The notes below the pieces were generated by a model. That model ran no database searches. It was not told the DNA's origin and worked only from the letters and a program-made list of their open reading frames with translations. A stretch of DNA of 64,000 nucleotides from Pristionchus mayeri (lineage: Eukaryota; Nematoda; Chromadorea; Rhabditida; Neodiplogasteridae): assembly GCA_036245805.1 (NCBI GenBank), contig BTRK01000002.1:41398661-41462660 (forward strand). Direction: 5' to 3'. Positions within the stretch are counted from its first letter, which is position 1, and each line of letters starts with the position of its first letter. Of the stretch, positions 1 through 13,800 are shown piece after piece. Both the position numbers and the translations under genes were made by a program.

Positions 1-828
1 TAAAATGCATAAGAGATTGGACGCGACAAAACTTATGTTGCAACCTGATATTTAAGCGTGGGAGTTGAACACACAGCGAGTGTGCCACACACTCGATTCC
101 ATTGCGATCTATCAGGTGGTATAATCATGTCGCACTTGTCATATTTTCTAGAATACGCCGATCTTGCTTCCGGGATCCCTCATTATCAATTATGTGATCT
201 GCGAGGACTCTTCTCCTCTTGGTACTGGGTTTTCCAACGGAAGAAGGAAGACAGTAGGCAGGGGAGAATTGGGATGTCAAGGCAACATAAGTGAGGAGAG
301 CGACTCCAATAGTTTCTTTCCTGTGCCTTGAAGGCACTGCCTTCTTCTCGTTGTAAACTCTTTTTGTTTGCACTTATCCGTGCAAAATCAAAATCGTTTT
401 CTTATTTAACAATTTTATAGCATCTGTATTACGATTCCAAGACATCATACCAGTTAATTCACGCGTCATATTGTTTGCAAAACATGTTCTGACTGACATC
501 ACACTTAAAATTTAGACATCGATATCTCGCTTGCATCATCTCGATTCATTTTGTGCAATTCCATCAGTCCAAACTTTCATTGGCTCATGAAACTCACTTA
601 CATCTAATGGACGCTCGCCACGTTCCTTGTGCATCCCCATCATTATGACGCATTCATTGGGAAGGTGGGAGATGCACCTGCCTCTCGTCCTTCCCCTGCC
701 AGAATACACGTGTGACTCTCATCGTGGGACTTTTTCACGCTATTTCCTCTCATTGGCCGACATGAAAGATCGTGAAAATCGGAGAGATAGCGAGTCCGTT
801 ACTGTCATACCCTCCTCGTTTCACGAGC

Positions 829-915
829 AATGGTCTGACTCTTTCCATATCATACACTCTCTCACCCACTCTGATCGTCGAGAGAGCGTGTGGTTTGGAG
901 AGAGTCAGACGATTC
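829..915. repeat. Degenerate foldback MITE (TGGTCTGACTC type)
   Basis: The left arm contains ATGGTCTGACTC and ACTCTCTC. The right arm contains GAGAGCGTGTGG and GAGAGAGTCAGAC. The arms are imperfect inverted copies, of the same type as the elements at 1398 and 52164. Confidence 0.5.
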
Positions 916-1188
916 CTCCATATCACGCACCTCCTTCATGTTCGGACAAGCAGAGTGGAGATGCATAATTTAGCATGCACCCTTACTTCTGTTTCCTCGC
1001 CCATATTTTTTTATTTGAATGAATTGGCAATAAATTTATCATCTCATGCTGCTTCTCTATCACCGACCAAACAAACGTAAGCACACGAATAATGAAGAGA
1101 GCTCGTTCGTCCACTTCCCCCCATAGTTGTATATGTCCCGAAACGAAGCCCACTGCCTTTTCCCTCCTACGACAACGAGTGGAGATTA

Positions 1189-1300
1189 GAGTTCGAGAAA
1201 CGATTCCATGGTTTCTTCATTTTACACACTTTCTCGACATTCGACCGGTCGAGAGAGTGTGGGCAATGAAGAGACGAAGGACCGAATTACGAACTGTAGT
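1189..1300. repeat. Foldback MITE (TTCGAGAAACGAT type), degenerate
   Basis: The element starts with TAGAGTTCGAGAAACGATTCC and ends with a diverged inverted copy reaching TTACGAACTGTA. The centre is ACCGGTCGAGAGAGTGTG. It is the same family as the near-perfect copy at 2764-2882 and the copy at 27372-27485. Confidence 0.55.
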
Positions 1301-1397
1301 GGAGATGGTTCTTCTCCCTGCGCGTACTCTACACCGGTCATGTTGAACACGCAGAATGATGATATTTATTCTCCCTCCTTGTCTTCCCCTGACCTGA

Positions 1398-1473
1398 GCA
1401 ATGGTCTGACTCTCTTCAGTTTGCACGCTCTCTCGCCGGTCAGAGAGACGAGAGAGCGTGCAAACTGAAGAGA
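1398..1473. repeat. Perfect foldback MITE, about 75 bp
   Basis: TCTGACTCTCTTCAGTTTGC is followed, after a short GCCGGTCAGAGA centre, by its inverted copy GCAAACTGAAGAGAGTCAG. Transcription through it would give a long hairpin RNA. Confidence 0.75.
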
Positions 1474-2763
1474 GTCAGTCTGAGTACTCTATAATACGAT
1501 TAATGTAGTGAACAGAGGTACTACTTGACCTCGTTATCAGGAAAGCTACTCTCTTTAATTTTGACAAGTGCATTGGATGAGGGTTTCGATGATGGCTCCT
1601 GAGCTTATCCAGTAAACGTATTGGCTCAATTCGCGGTTCCGCGACTTTTTTTGGAATCAATTTCCATGATTTGAGCTTATTTCGCGAATCTTCTCTCAAC
1701 ATTCAATGAAACTCTCTCCCTGGTGAACAATACGTTAGATTGATCGCACCGCTTCCAGTCGAATAGTCGCTCTTCCTTTTGAAAACGCGCATTTCCCTTC
1801 CCTCTTCTTTCTATTTTTCTTGGAACTTGTACTTCATTCAACATATCACGCAAGAACTTTTTCTACACTCCGTCTAGTCTCCATAAACTGATTCTCAGAG
1901 TCGTCTATAAACGGAAAGTCCAATATTCGGAGCTTATCCTCTCATATCAATTTCACCACGGCTCAAGTTCGCTCCCCTCGCCAGTCGTTTGTTTTGCGTG
2001 TTTCCGGAAATTGACGATTTGTCCATACATTCTTAAATCATGTCGTCGGAAAATTCATTTTACTCATGTCGACAATTCATTTTACTCATGCCATACAGGG
2101 AGTAAATTTTGAGGATAGATAAACTGTGTTCCGCGAGTCCGAGAACTCTTTCATCGCAACAAACATTAAGGCTCATGTTGCCATTCATAATGTGCATCAA
2201 TATCATGATATTTACATGTCGTTATCATGTCGTGCCCACGGCATGAAAATCTTGAGCCTTGATGATACTTTAATTGCCCAGACCATTCATTTTACCCGCT
2301 TGACAAACCAATCATTCTTCGCATATTCATGATGTATGCATTCCTCCGCTCTCCCCGGCATTTTTCTCGTTCGCTCTCTTCTCTCCTTTTCGACGATGCT
2401 GGGGAGAAACAGCTCAAAGTACTTGGAAATCGATTGGTTTGTTGATTGACTGCGCACTCATTGGATTCCTACGATAGGGATTTCTTCAGAGGAGCCCTTC
2501 TTGTCCTCGCTAATCTTTTTTACGCGTTAAAGAATACAAGAGAAACCCTCGAAACATCTCCGTTTCTTGTTTATTTTCTCATTAACTATGTGCCTTGACA
2601 CATGCCACATACTATGTTGCATATTCCTTGTTTTCCTTCCATTATGCCTCTTCAAAGTAAAGAAAATGGCGATTGTTTCGCCTATATTTTGCGCGCGTGC
2701 GCTTAACAAGGCTAGAGAAAGTAACGCAACATCCTACTTTCTCCTAAATTTTCTCGGTGTCCA

Positions 2764-2882
2764 TTAGAGTTCGAGAAACGATACCACGCTCTCTTCATTC
2801 TACGCACTCTCTAAACCGGTCGATCGGTGAGAGAGTGAATAGAATGAAGAGAGCGTGGTATCGTTTCTCGAACTCTAGTGTC
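2764..2882. repeat. Near-perfect foldback MITE, about 118 bp
   Basis: The arm TAGAGTTCGAGAAACGATAC returns as GTATCGTTTCTCGAACTCTA at the other end. The centre is ACCGGTCGATCGGT. Arms are about 50 bp and almost perfect, suggesting recent insertion or gene conversion. Confidence 0.8.
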
Positions 2883-3291
2883 CAATGCTGTTTTCGTGCG
2901 TTATCCCTTGATTCGCGTCCTTTTCGTCCCATAAAAGTCAGACAATAACGAATTCTTCGCACCTAATCTGTCGATAAACCCTCACATCATCTCTTTCTCG
3001 TATATTTACTCGTTCCTTTTTCATCTTGACGAATACTCTACACTGTTTTCGCGTGTTATCAACTATCGCTCACGAGCTGAACCTCTATCCCCATTGTGCA
3101 CATTATTTCGCATGTTAGAGTACGCGGTAGAGTATGAAAAATGAATCGACCCGCACGATTGTTCTCCTTTTCTTGAAATGGCAATTCCATTCGGATCCCT
3201 TGGATACAATGGCGAGTTCCTTGCAGCTTGCGGTCCGTCGTTCTCCTTTCTCCTTCGTCGCCACTTATTCCTCCCAGTCTCCATCGTCGCA

Positions 3292-6055
3292 ATGGAAGAT
3301 CAGGTGAGCTGCGCGAATTGATCTCCCTTCCATCAGGTCACTAGGTCGGATCAGAGCCATGAAATCATGCCGCCTTTGATATTTTACAGGCGGCATGACG
3401 CCATAGTTCTCATTCGACCTAGTGCCCTCTAGATTGAGAACTACACCGCTTATTAGACTAATTGTATCTTGAAGAGTGTAAAATCTATTGAACTGGCTGC
3501 ACCTTTACCCTGTTCACCTTTTCGTCACAATTTCTCATCCGTTCAGAACGACAACTCCGAGTACTATATCGTTTATGCGGTATCAGCAGTCGACAACTAC
3601 GTCACCTACATCCATTCAAGCTCTCCTGGTCTTTTTCTTGCGAAAAACGCTTCCCTGTCCGTCTCTTTCACGGTATGGGTAGCAGTACGCAGAGAGTGCC
3701 AAGTACTAAAACGAATAAAAAATCAGATGAGAGTTAGAAAACACAATTAGAAAAGAAATGAAAACAAATCATGGGATCCTTATTTTATGCTGGTACCTAG
3801 AATAAAATAAGGTCCGGATTTTTGTTTGATGAAATCCAGGCTCTCCAAATATTGCTCACAATCAATCTTGTAGGTCGGGGAAGTCTACGTCCTTAGATGT
3901 GCGCCCAATCGTCAGCCGCGCTTCTACGCGCTCACTGATGAAGAGCACGCCAGGCTAACTCACCGCCTCGACTTCATCTTCTCACCCAGCCAATACCATC
4001 GATCTGTTCTGCTCTACTTGCTGCTCGGCCAGCGAGTCCTCGACTACCACTCGAGGAGGGCCGATGCAGCTAGAGGGGAACCGCAACGCGAACCGCAACG
4101 CGCCGCATCCTCAAGCACCCAGAGCGCTAGCTCTCCCGATCATCCCTACTTCGAGCCAGCTTACGACCCTGCCCCGACAGTGACGGAGATTCTCTTCACA
4201 GCGTTTTGCGATGAGAAAACCATCTCTGCGTACAGTATCCAGCTAATGGAACGCATCTACGGAGAAGAGAACCGCTTCGACTTCAGACAGATGTCGCAAG
4301 TGCCTATCAGAGTGCGCCCCAGGATTGGGAAAGTTAAGGTGTTCGAGAAAAGGCAGGCAGAGGCACTCTATCGATACAGAGATGAGCGGAAGGATGGTGA
4401 GGCGTTCTCCATTTGCATTTTTTCGGATTTCACGAATTCGTCATGTGCCTCATAGAACCACTTAGAGTCTCTTGACTGCATATAAAATACTCACTTAAAC
4501 TGCTCATACTGTAGTGTTCTAATGTAGTTTTAATAATGTAGTTTTCTTTCAGGTTGCGCGGAGTCGTACTCGCCGGCGTTCGTGGTTGAGGGCGGCCCGG
4601 GTACGGGCAAGACCCTGCTGGCTGCAACGATGGTAGTCACCTACCGGGGACCGGGACTGCAGCTTCTTCTGGCACCGAGCATGAGCGAACAGGCAGTGCT
4701 CGCGACCGCATTGCACACGCTCAACTGTAGGAGCAAGAAGGTCCGATCTTTTTATTACCCAGAATATGCAAAAGGGGATGTTCAGTATTTTTTTCATGAC
4801 GTGAAAGTACCGCCAGAAAATGGCAAACTTTAGAGTGGTAAATGCAAAACCAAAAGCTTTTTGAATGCGCTCTTCGATAACAACAAGTATGGGGTGATGG
4901 ATTTTTGGAAGTAAAATTAAATAGTAATGAGATGTAAGTAAAATACAATAGTGCAAAAATATGCAGCTTATAAACGTTATATTTTAGGTACTTTGTCTCG
5001 GTCAAATGCACTCCTTCTTCGTTGACTTCAAAGGCGAAGAGTGGGAGAACGATGCGCCCTTCGCCGAGTACGATCGACTTTACAAGGTGAGAAAATGTGT
5101 TGTCGCATGGATAGTGATATTACTACTTTGCAAGAAAGGCCATTCCACCTTTAGCATGCAGAATCAGTTTTACAAATGTGAGAACGAATTTAGGAAAATA
5201 CCGGTGAAGAGTATTGTTTGGGCCTGGATGAGATATTTCAATCCGGATTCCTGTTTAAACAACTCTTCAGGCGAGCCAAGAAAGTGGTGATGCGAAGGAG
5301 GCGATGTTCCCACAGTTGAAAACCGCCTACACCAAAGCGATGCTGGCCACCGACCAGGACATCCTGCTCGATACGGTGGAGGGAATACTCGAGCTGACAA
5401 GGCTGGGAGCTGCTGGGGTAGGGTAAACTCTTATAATTTCTTCTTGAAGGGAATTAGGGAATTTGCTGCTAGATCAGAAAATGATATATCAAGGCAAGTT
5501 TATTACCGTCTCGTATGTTTCGTTGATTGAACAAGTTCTAAATAATTTAGGGGCACAACTAATGATTTCGAATCGAATAACACATCATCAGGTAAATTGG
5601 CCGATCGCTCAGCAACTGCAAACGGAAGTGACGAGAGTGGTCGTGGACAACGCGCAGCAACTGACCGAAGCCATGCTCAACGCGCTAATACTCACTTTTC
5701 CTGGGGCGAAGGTTGGGAGTTGCTTTAATTTGTAGAGTAAAAGAAACTCCTGACTGGACGTCTCGAAAAAAATATATAAATTCTGTGGCACAATGGAATC
5801 CCTAAAACTGAGACATGCCGTTCAGTTCGCCTTTATCGGAGACGAGAAGCAGCTGCTCCCTTAAAGTAAGTTTGCAATTCGGCTCATCGTCTCCTCATTT
5901 CGAAGTCTATCGGTGGGAGAGCACACGAAGAGAAGAGATGGTGGCACGAATTTCGAATTATGAATATATTACTCTACAGGCAACGTGGCGAGCGATCTGG
6001 CGTTCAATTCGGCACTGCGAGTGCTAAAGAGCAAAGGGAATCTGCCCGTGGTCAA
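3292..6055 (+). pseudogene. Helicase gene A: truncated UPF1-like SF1 helicase
   Basis: Exons 3292-3303, 3874-4396, 4553-4740, 4988-5086, 5271-5417, 5592-5711, 5826-5865 and 5980-6055 align with the other helicases in the window. The frame is open from the ATG through the first six exons. Exon 2 carries the N-terminal region and the Q-motif-like RQAEAL. Exon 3 has the Walker A GGPGTGKT. Exon 6 has VVVDNAQQLTEAM, so the Walker B DEA is DNA and the catalytic Glu is lost. Exon 7 has motif III as FIGDEKQLLP, followed at once by TAA (5862-5864); alignment with the paralogue ending PPFK suggests a missing base. The last recognisable exon gives VASDLAFNSALRV and NLPVVK. All of the second RecA domain (motifs IV-VI) is absent and replaced by repeats. 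I read it as a pseudogene; a truncated product is possible. Confidence 0.7.
3339..3425. repeat. CACTAGGTCGGAT foldback MITE in intron 1 of gene A
   Basis: The ends CACTAGGTCGGA and TCGACCTAGTGCC are inverted copies. A strong internal hairpin is formed by CATGCCGCCT and AGGCGGCATG. The same termini are found at 26269-26443 and 44027-45230. Confidence 0.65.
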
Positions 6056-7867
6056 GTGAGCGTGAATATTTCTTTAGCAAATAATATAATGCCGAATACT
6101 TTCACATGCAAAATAACGGGATGAATGATTGGCTATTTCGAGTATACCAACGATTTCAGCAAGACATGTGGTGGTTATGCAATTGAGTATTCTATGTTTC
6201 GTAGAGGGCACGTGATGTAAAGGAGGAAGCGATAGAAATGAGACTCAGTGAAAAGAATAATGGAGCGGGTAGGGACGAGATCGCAATGAGTCAATGAGAT
6301 CTTCATCCAGAAGCTCAAGCTCTCGGTCAGAATGGTTAATGCCCTCGAGACTGGAAAGGGAGAGTATAGAGGGCTAAGGATTGTCAACACCTCCCCCTCT
6401 CAATCTGATTAAAGGGGCAGTCCGAGCGGGTAATCGAGGCGGGAGAAAGGCTGTTGCCGACGTAAACACTTTCTACTCTCAATCACACCCTTCCCGGCGA
6501 AAGCTCGTTTTAGAGAGAAGAGAGATGTTTGCTTGCACTGCATTCTAGATTGTTGCTGAGAGGAATATTGAATGACGAGAGCAAAAGGACGGGGTAAAGA
6601 GGATAACGATAAGTGATTACGATCAGGGAAAAGGGTGGTGATAGCTGTTTCGCAACACGCAAGATTCGTTAAATACCGTAACCAGTAGAGTAGATGAGGA
6701 GCGTGATATGAGAAAAAAGAGGAAGGGATGAGGTGATGGAGAAAAATGACTGGAGAGGGAAGCGGGGCGGAGAGTGAGTAAGGGTTCAGAGGGACACATG
6801 TTATAAGAGAAGGGGAAAGGAGAATGGTAAGCCTTGCAACGCACACGATATCTCGTTCTCTTACCTTTTTCCCGAGTTTCGATATTTAATCGTGGTTAAA
6901 TCACTCTATACTCTCCCTTTCCAGTCTCGAGGGCATTAACCATTCTGACCGAGAGCTTGAGCTTCTGGATGAAGATCTCATTGACTCATTGCGATCTCGT
7001 CCCTACCCGCTCCATTATTCTTTTCACTGAGTCTCATTTATATCGCTTCCTCCTTTACATCATGTGCCCTCTTCCCACTTCGGTATCGCATTCATGCTTG
7101 AAGCATAGATCCGTCTGTCGACGTTGCCTTCTTGCCCGTTCCACTCTCGTGTCCTCTGGGCCCATTCAAAACTTCGCCCTTCATCTATCCCCCACGTTTC
7201 TCTCTATCCCTATCACTCACGTCGCACAGCTGGCTCTCAGTCGGCATTGAACATCTAACGATCGATCTCTCATTCATTTCGAGCATTTCGCGCATTCACG
7301 CATAGTTCGGAGGTTTTCTTTTGTTCTTTCCCTCCCTAGCCAACTATGCCCTCTCCCATTCTCCTCGCTCCTCCGTCCCGGACATTCGCAGTACATTCGT
7401 CCCTCCCTTCCTTGCCATTTGCTATCCATCTTGGAGAAACATCAGGCGGTTCTTCGGTTTTTGCACATTCCTTCTCTTAGTACACGTGCCTCTGAATCCT
7501 TACTCACTCTCCGCCCAGGTTCTCTTTCCAGTCACTTTTCTCCCTCTCCTCGTTCGTTGCACATTTTCGCACTCTTCACGCCTCTCTCGCTCTCCCTTCT
7601 CGCCTCCCACTATCTGCAGCGAGAGAGAATGAGAGTCAGCGTTCTCTTTCGCTCTCTCCCTCCTCTCCTCTCTTCCTAACCACCTCCACTCCCCCCCCCC
7701 CTCTCCCCCCCCTCCCCTCCCTCTCCGCCTTCTCGAAAATTTCCGAGTGAAACTTGCAACGCACACGATATCTCGTTCTCTTACCTTTTTCCCGAGTTTC
7801 GATATTTAATCGTGGTTAAATCATCTGTATTACGAAATTAAGTTCATCCTTTGCAGCTCTGCACATC
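6056..7867. repeat. Repeat block between helicases A and B
   Basis: The block holds two inverted segment pairs: 6199-6376 with 6904-7073, and 6729-6795 with 7486-7552. The order of the pairs is permuted rather than nested. A perfect 71-bp direct repeat (6833-6903 and 7753-7823) brackets the right-hand copy. A pyrimidine-rich tract with C runs lies near 7690-7720. No coding sequence is recognised. The block replaces the missing 3' half of gene A. The sequence TTTGCAG (7850-7856), 11 bases before the next ATG, is a candidate trans-splice acceptor for gene B. Confidence 0.6.
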
Positions 7868-10800
7868 ATGGAGCCCAACTGGGAAGAGGAACCCCCAACA
7901 ACCAACATGGAGGAGGTGAGTATTTTGAGCTGACGATAGTAAGCGAATATGGCGCAAGGGATGATCAACTCACTCAAGTTTTTTTTTGCGTAGGCCTGAA
8001 TTTAGGGATTGAGTTGCTGATTCGCACTCCTCATCCTTGTTCCCTGGTTTGTAAACAGAAGCGATAGCTCGGTTGTTTATCAGAGGGTTCGTGGAACTGG
8101 TTTTCGAATTCGAAGCGAGCAAGGGTGAGAGAATTGGTGGGAAAAGCGGAGCCGATGAAGCTCGTTTTATATGCGGGTGTATTGAGAGAGGGAATGAAAC
8201 AGGGGGCATGAACTCGAGATAACTAGGAGCCTCTGGGAGTGGATTCGAGTGAATTTATATTAAAAAGGGACGATGGAGATTGTATGCGTCTATTCGGGGG
8301 GCTACTCTTTTCCTGTACCCATACATTATAAACCGGCCAAATGAGACATGATACAGAGCCCCCCCCCATCGGCTCCCTTTGTACTAGTGATTCCAAAACG
8401 GCGCGCGCTCTCCTCGTTTCCCACGCTCTCTCGCGCTGTCTGACCTGTGAGAGAGCGTGTGAAACGTGGAGAGCGCGCGCCGTTTTGACATCACTAGTTT
8501 GTACCATCTGGTAGAGATTAGGTAACAGTTCGTTCGCATGGCCATTGCAAGAGTGATATTCAGATCGTTCCTGCTGATTTATTGAATGGTAGCCTGCAGT
8601 GCTAGCGATAGGCACATCAATCAGTTTGCTCCTTATTCGCCTGAATATCTCCTATTTTCATGTTCTCTCGCGTTGTCTACCCCAAACTGTACAAAGTGAG
8701 GAGAGTCAGACTATTGCTGGAACCGGCGCGATAAATGCGCTTTTTTGATCGACGATTCGGGGGCGACGAGAGAGGAAATGTGGGAGATTTGGAGACGAGA
8801 TGAGAAGAGAGAGGAACGTACGACACGAATCTCTCTTGCCTGACTGAGAAACTAGAGAGAAAATAGAGTGGAGAGGGCGCGCTCGCCATTGATCGCCTCT
8901 GATCAGTGGACCAGTGACTCAGCTGTCATTGATTGGTGTTTTGGACGGGCGCGAGAGATTAGGAGGCGCAGAGAAAGAAAGTGAGCGCGTCGAAAATGTG
9001 TGCAGAGAGTAGGCAAAGATATCGAAAGGGAGCATGGAGCTAATATGTAAAACAGCTTAACACACTGTACTAGTGGAAACATACTCTGTTCATTTCAGGC
9101 CGATCCACCCAGCACCTCTCCATCTCCGTTCTTCATTGTCTACGCGTACGACGTAAGCGGCGACAACGTCCGCTTCTTCCACGCCAGCGACCCGGAGGCA
9201 TTCCACGTGCGAACAGCAGCACGCCCGCAGTCGTTCGAGCCAGGCCGCCTGTACTGTCTCAAGTGAGCATATCTTTGGTTTTGAAATAATGCTGAAGCAA
9301 GAGTGTGAATATTGGGCAACCATAACAGAGCGATGAACAAACCTGTAATGGCAATGCGCTTGTTTCACCGACCACGATCAATAAGTATGTGATTGCAGGT
9401 GGAGCAGCGATGATCATCCCATCTTCTCGCATCTCTCTGAGCAGACAGCTGCGGTCTACCTCGAGCGCCAGCGATTCGCTCTCACCGGCGAGCGTTACGA
9501 GGGAACAGTGCTGCGCGCATTGCTCCTGTCTGCTCGCATCAAGGACTTCGAGAATCGCAGCGCGCTCGTCACCAGCGTCTCGGAGTCCTCGATCTCCCTC
9601 TCGATGCCGAACATCCCCATCGGAAGACGCGCCCGCTTCATCACGGAGTGGGGCGCGCCCGTCGACGTCGGCGTCGAGCAGGTGATCAGAAGTCATCGCG
9701 GCATGCACGTCATCTGCAGCGCCCGATCGCCCACCCGCGGCTTGTTCAAGAATTCGTACGTCGAGTTGGACTCGGCGAACATCAAGATACCCATCAGCAC
9801 GCGTGCGCTCGACGACTTCTTCCATCGTCGCCGCACCGTCGCCGACCGATCGTTTCTCAACAGGATCTATGGAGATGTCGGCTCGTACGTTAATCGCAAG
9901 GTGCATTTATGATAAATTTGCAAGACTGTTCATACCATGGATGACAAATTGGCAAGTGCTCACCTCATGTCGTGCTCCTGTTTGCACTTCATGATGTGTC
10001 TTTTAACGGTGACATACGTCGGTATACGCGACATTCAACTTTGGATCAGGTTCAGTTATTCGTTTCAGCCAGATGATCGTCCTTACCATCTGCGTGACCG
10101 CGATCGGCGCTCCCTCGTGATGTCCCCGGCGCAGTCCGCCGCAATCAGGCAGTACCAAGCGGTGAGCACACTTCAAGTAATGGGCTAATTAGTTTCATTT
10201 ACTATGATGGTCATGGGATAGGGACGACCATTAATATGTCTGGAATAGGGACGACCATTAATATTACACTGGTCTTGATGTATTTTCCGGTGACGGAAAC
10301 CTCAGAGACGGCATTTACATTAGTCCATTGTGCACTGGGAACGTTGCGACTTTGCATTACAACGGCTATTTTCTCGCAGACATCGCCGGATTGCCCGGGA
10401 TTCGTGCTGGAGGGCCCGACTCACACGGGCAAGACCCTCAGCATCACTGCGATGGCGGTTTCTATTGCAACTTCTCGCCGCGAGGATACACCAGGTGATT
10501 CCTTTGTTATAATGCGTGCAATAGCGATAAAATGATCAAAATTCATTAAAAATTCTGTATAGATATTCTGCACACGGAATATCCCGACACAACTAGATAT
10601 TGATCTATTACATTTTCAGGTGTTACTCTCAGTGAGCGTGCATCCGGAGGGATGCAACTCATCGTCTCAAACACTCAACGCTCACTTCGAGAGCTCGCCT
10701 CCGGACTAGAAGCTCTCGAAGTGGGCAACCTTCGCATACTCAACGTTTCCGACTACGGGTCTGCCTTCAGCGTCTCCGACATTCCTGGCGCGGAGAACAA

Positions 10801-13800
10801 TCCCATCCTCACGCGCCTCTGGGACCTCAAGGAGCAGCTCGGGTAATGCACATTGATTGATTCAGCGGGAAAAATGAGAATGTTGCAGAAGTTTGAGTTA
10901 AAAGATTCAAAGACATGCGAAAACGGAGATAATTTGGCATGTTATTTAGGTACGCCACCAAGCGCGAGGCTGAGCAGATTCTACCACAACTTCAACGAGC
11001 ACACAGAGCTGCTGTTCGCCTGGCAGGTACGGCTGGCCTAGTTAGGACTAGAACATTGGTTGCGTTTGAAAAGTTGACAAAAACAGTTATTACTCATACT
11101 TTTTCTCATACGATTATCCAGCTGAAAGTGTTCGCGTTGCAGGACCTCAGGACATCGTGCTCATTACGCTGGAGGACGTGATGTACTGTATGATGCAGGA
11201 TCCTTTTCGGAGCTGCCCGGTGCAGAAGATGCTGCAATCCGCATCGAGGATCATCATCGACAACGTTCACTGCGTATCGGAGGTGGAACTGAACGCCCTG
11301 GCTCTGCTCCACTCACGTCCTGGAGTCAAGATCGTTGGAGTAGGAGACCGCTCGAAGATCCCTCCGAGACGCAACGACATCACCGGCAAGCTCGCCGGAG
11401 TCTCCGCGCTAGAGCTGATGACGATGAAACGCAACCTGCCGGTGATCAAGCTGAGGCAAGCATTCACAGATGAGGACCAGGGCAACTGGCAGGATCCGGA
11501 GCCCGAAGTGCACCTGAAGCACTTCTTCAAGGGATGTCAATCAGGCAGTAATCGGCTGTTCGTAGCTGTCAAGGCGTCACGTGCGATGCCCTCCGGAGAT
11601 TCTTACATCAACGACGCTGAGCTGGCTGCGGTCGAGTACGTCGTCGGAAGGCTTAGACAGCGAGGAGTGCATCATGACCAGGTATGCCCGAGAAAAGATA
11701 AGGTCTCATTATATGCACTCTCTCACCGATAGACCAGTCGATAGAATGCGCAAAATGGAAAGGCGATAGCCATAATTAGTCAGAACAGGCTGTAGTATGA
11801 TGATAGAGGGCAAGGAAATTCTATAGAATGCAACATCATTACAGGTCCTGGTCGTTGCTCTGCACCGTGCGCAGCTCGAGCTGGCGAAATCTCGTCTGCC
11901 AACCTCGTACGAGGTCATCTCCTTGCAGAAGGCGGAGGTGAGCATTTAGGAATGCCTTAGGGATCTTAGGAGATGCCTGAGGAGAGCATTAATCTGATTC
12001 ACTTCCTTTTGCACACTCTCGCGCATGTTAGAGAAAGCGAGAGAGCATAAAAAAGGGAAAAAAAACAGCCGTTGATTCGTTCAAATAGAACGGTGAAGGA
12101 AAAGCGGTGTAGGGGGGGGGAAGGTCGGATATGATGATGAGAGAAAATTTGATAATTCCAGGCTCTTCGTGGCAGCCGGTTTCTGTTCCAGAACGTTGTC
12201 ATCATAATGACGACCTCTAACGATCTGCATGGAGGCAGCGATGAGCTGAATGCGCGAGGGTGAGTCACAATACCTACTATTTATCCTAGCGATGACTTCG
12301 TGGGAAATGTATCTTTAATAGGGTTCTCTTATTGGCAAAATTTTGCATCATTTTCAGATATGTTTCATGTACACTATAAAGTTCTTATATATCATTCTGG
12401 CCCTCAACGCTAGTCGCGAGCGGTGTGGTGCGCATTCCGTCCCCCCGTCTCCCTCTCCCTCGGCCAGTTTCCCTCTCCCAGCAGCTCTGGCAAGCGGGAG
12501 TTGTAAGCCGCCTCGATGGGTCGTCCATTCAACATCGGCACGCTGAACGCCCGGACACTCGCACCCAAGGAGAAGCTCCTCGAGATCGAGCTGGCCCTCT
12601 CAAAGATCAAGTGGGACATCGTAGCTGTTCAGGAGGCGAGGATTGTGGGTTTAGCTTCCTTCAATCTTGCGGCCTCAGGCATCGTCGTTTATCACTCAGG
12701 GGGTGCCACTGCAAGACATGGTGTCGCTTTCCTGCTGCAACCGCATCTTGCAAAAGGAGCCGTGTTTCGAGGTCTTTCGGATCGTCTCGCAACCCTGCAG
12801 CTACCACAACAGAAACTCTTCCTGGTCAATGCTTACGCCCCAACATCGGCTTATGATGATGCCGTCTACGACGACTTCCTTGACCAGATCGAGAACGCGC
12901 TGCACGACGCTCCGGCAGGATACATGCCAGTTTTGGTCGGGGATTTCAACTGTAGAGTCGCAAAGGAACCTGGCAATGAAAGATTTGTCGGTGAATTTGC
13001 CTCTCCGACCCCGAACTCACGTGGGTGCTCTTTTGCAGAGACCTGCGTGAGGAACAAATTGCGCATCCAAAACACCTTCCCCAAGCGACGTCGAGGAAGA
13101 ATCTGGACTTGGCGTTCCCCTAACGGCTCCACATTCAACCAAATTGACTTCGTAGCATCGCCCATCACAGCGAGAGTTGTCAATTGTGGAGTCGTCGGCC
13201 AGTTCGAATTCGACTCCGACCATCGTCTCGTCCGACTCACCCTCTCTCTCCCCAACAAGGTGCGGCATAAAAGATGCAGGGAGCGGCTGGATTTCGATAA
13301 AGTCGCTTTTACTGCCAATGCGAACCTTCTCGCATCAATGCCCCTTGCTCGTCCATCCTCAGCCACAGACGCCTTCCACAAGATACAAGCGTTTGCAAAG
13401 ACAGCAGCAACCAACTGTTGGAGAAAGAGGCAATCGCCACCTTGGATCTCTCCCGCAACTCGGAAACTCCTTGCTCAACGCCATCTACTTCGATCATCCC
13501 TGCAATCCAATGTCGAATATTCCTTGTCATGCAAAACAGCCCGAAGCAACCTCGTAGACGATATCAAGAGAAGGAAAGAGAACCAGGCAAAACAAGCTGC
13601 AATGAAAGGAAGAAGCATCGTCAAAGAGATGCTCAAACTGCGCTCGTCTCGTAAACTACTTCTCGTTCCTGACCCAGTCTCTGGCGCCCTTTCCCAAGAT
13701 GCGACTAAGACTGCCGTCCAAGTTTACTACGGGGAACTCTACAAACGCGCAGTGAACATTCCCTTGGCCGTGCCTCCTTCTCCCGAACCATTGCCACTCT

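Larger units (their letters stand above)
1..3291. other. Intergenic stretch with foldback elements
   Basis: I see no convincing exon chain here. The stretch holds at least four short palindromic foldback elements (near 829-915, 1189-1300, 1398-1473 and 2764-2882, listed separately) and AT-rich unique sequence. Small open frames exist, but none shows splice-site context together with a recognisable domain. The last few hundred bases should contain the promoter of helicase fragment A, whose ATG is at 3292. Confidence 0.5.

Noticed and set aside
7670..7730. C-rich tract as a regulatory or G-quadruplex element
   Set aside because: Simple polypyrimidine sequence within a repeat block, with no associated gene start close enough to support a function.
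9259..9906. Minus-strand 215-codon frame
   Set aside because: Antisense shadow of GC-rich exon 3 of helicase B, whose plus-strand frame aligns with the paralogues.
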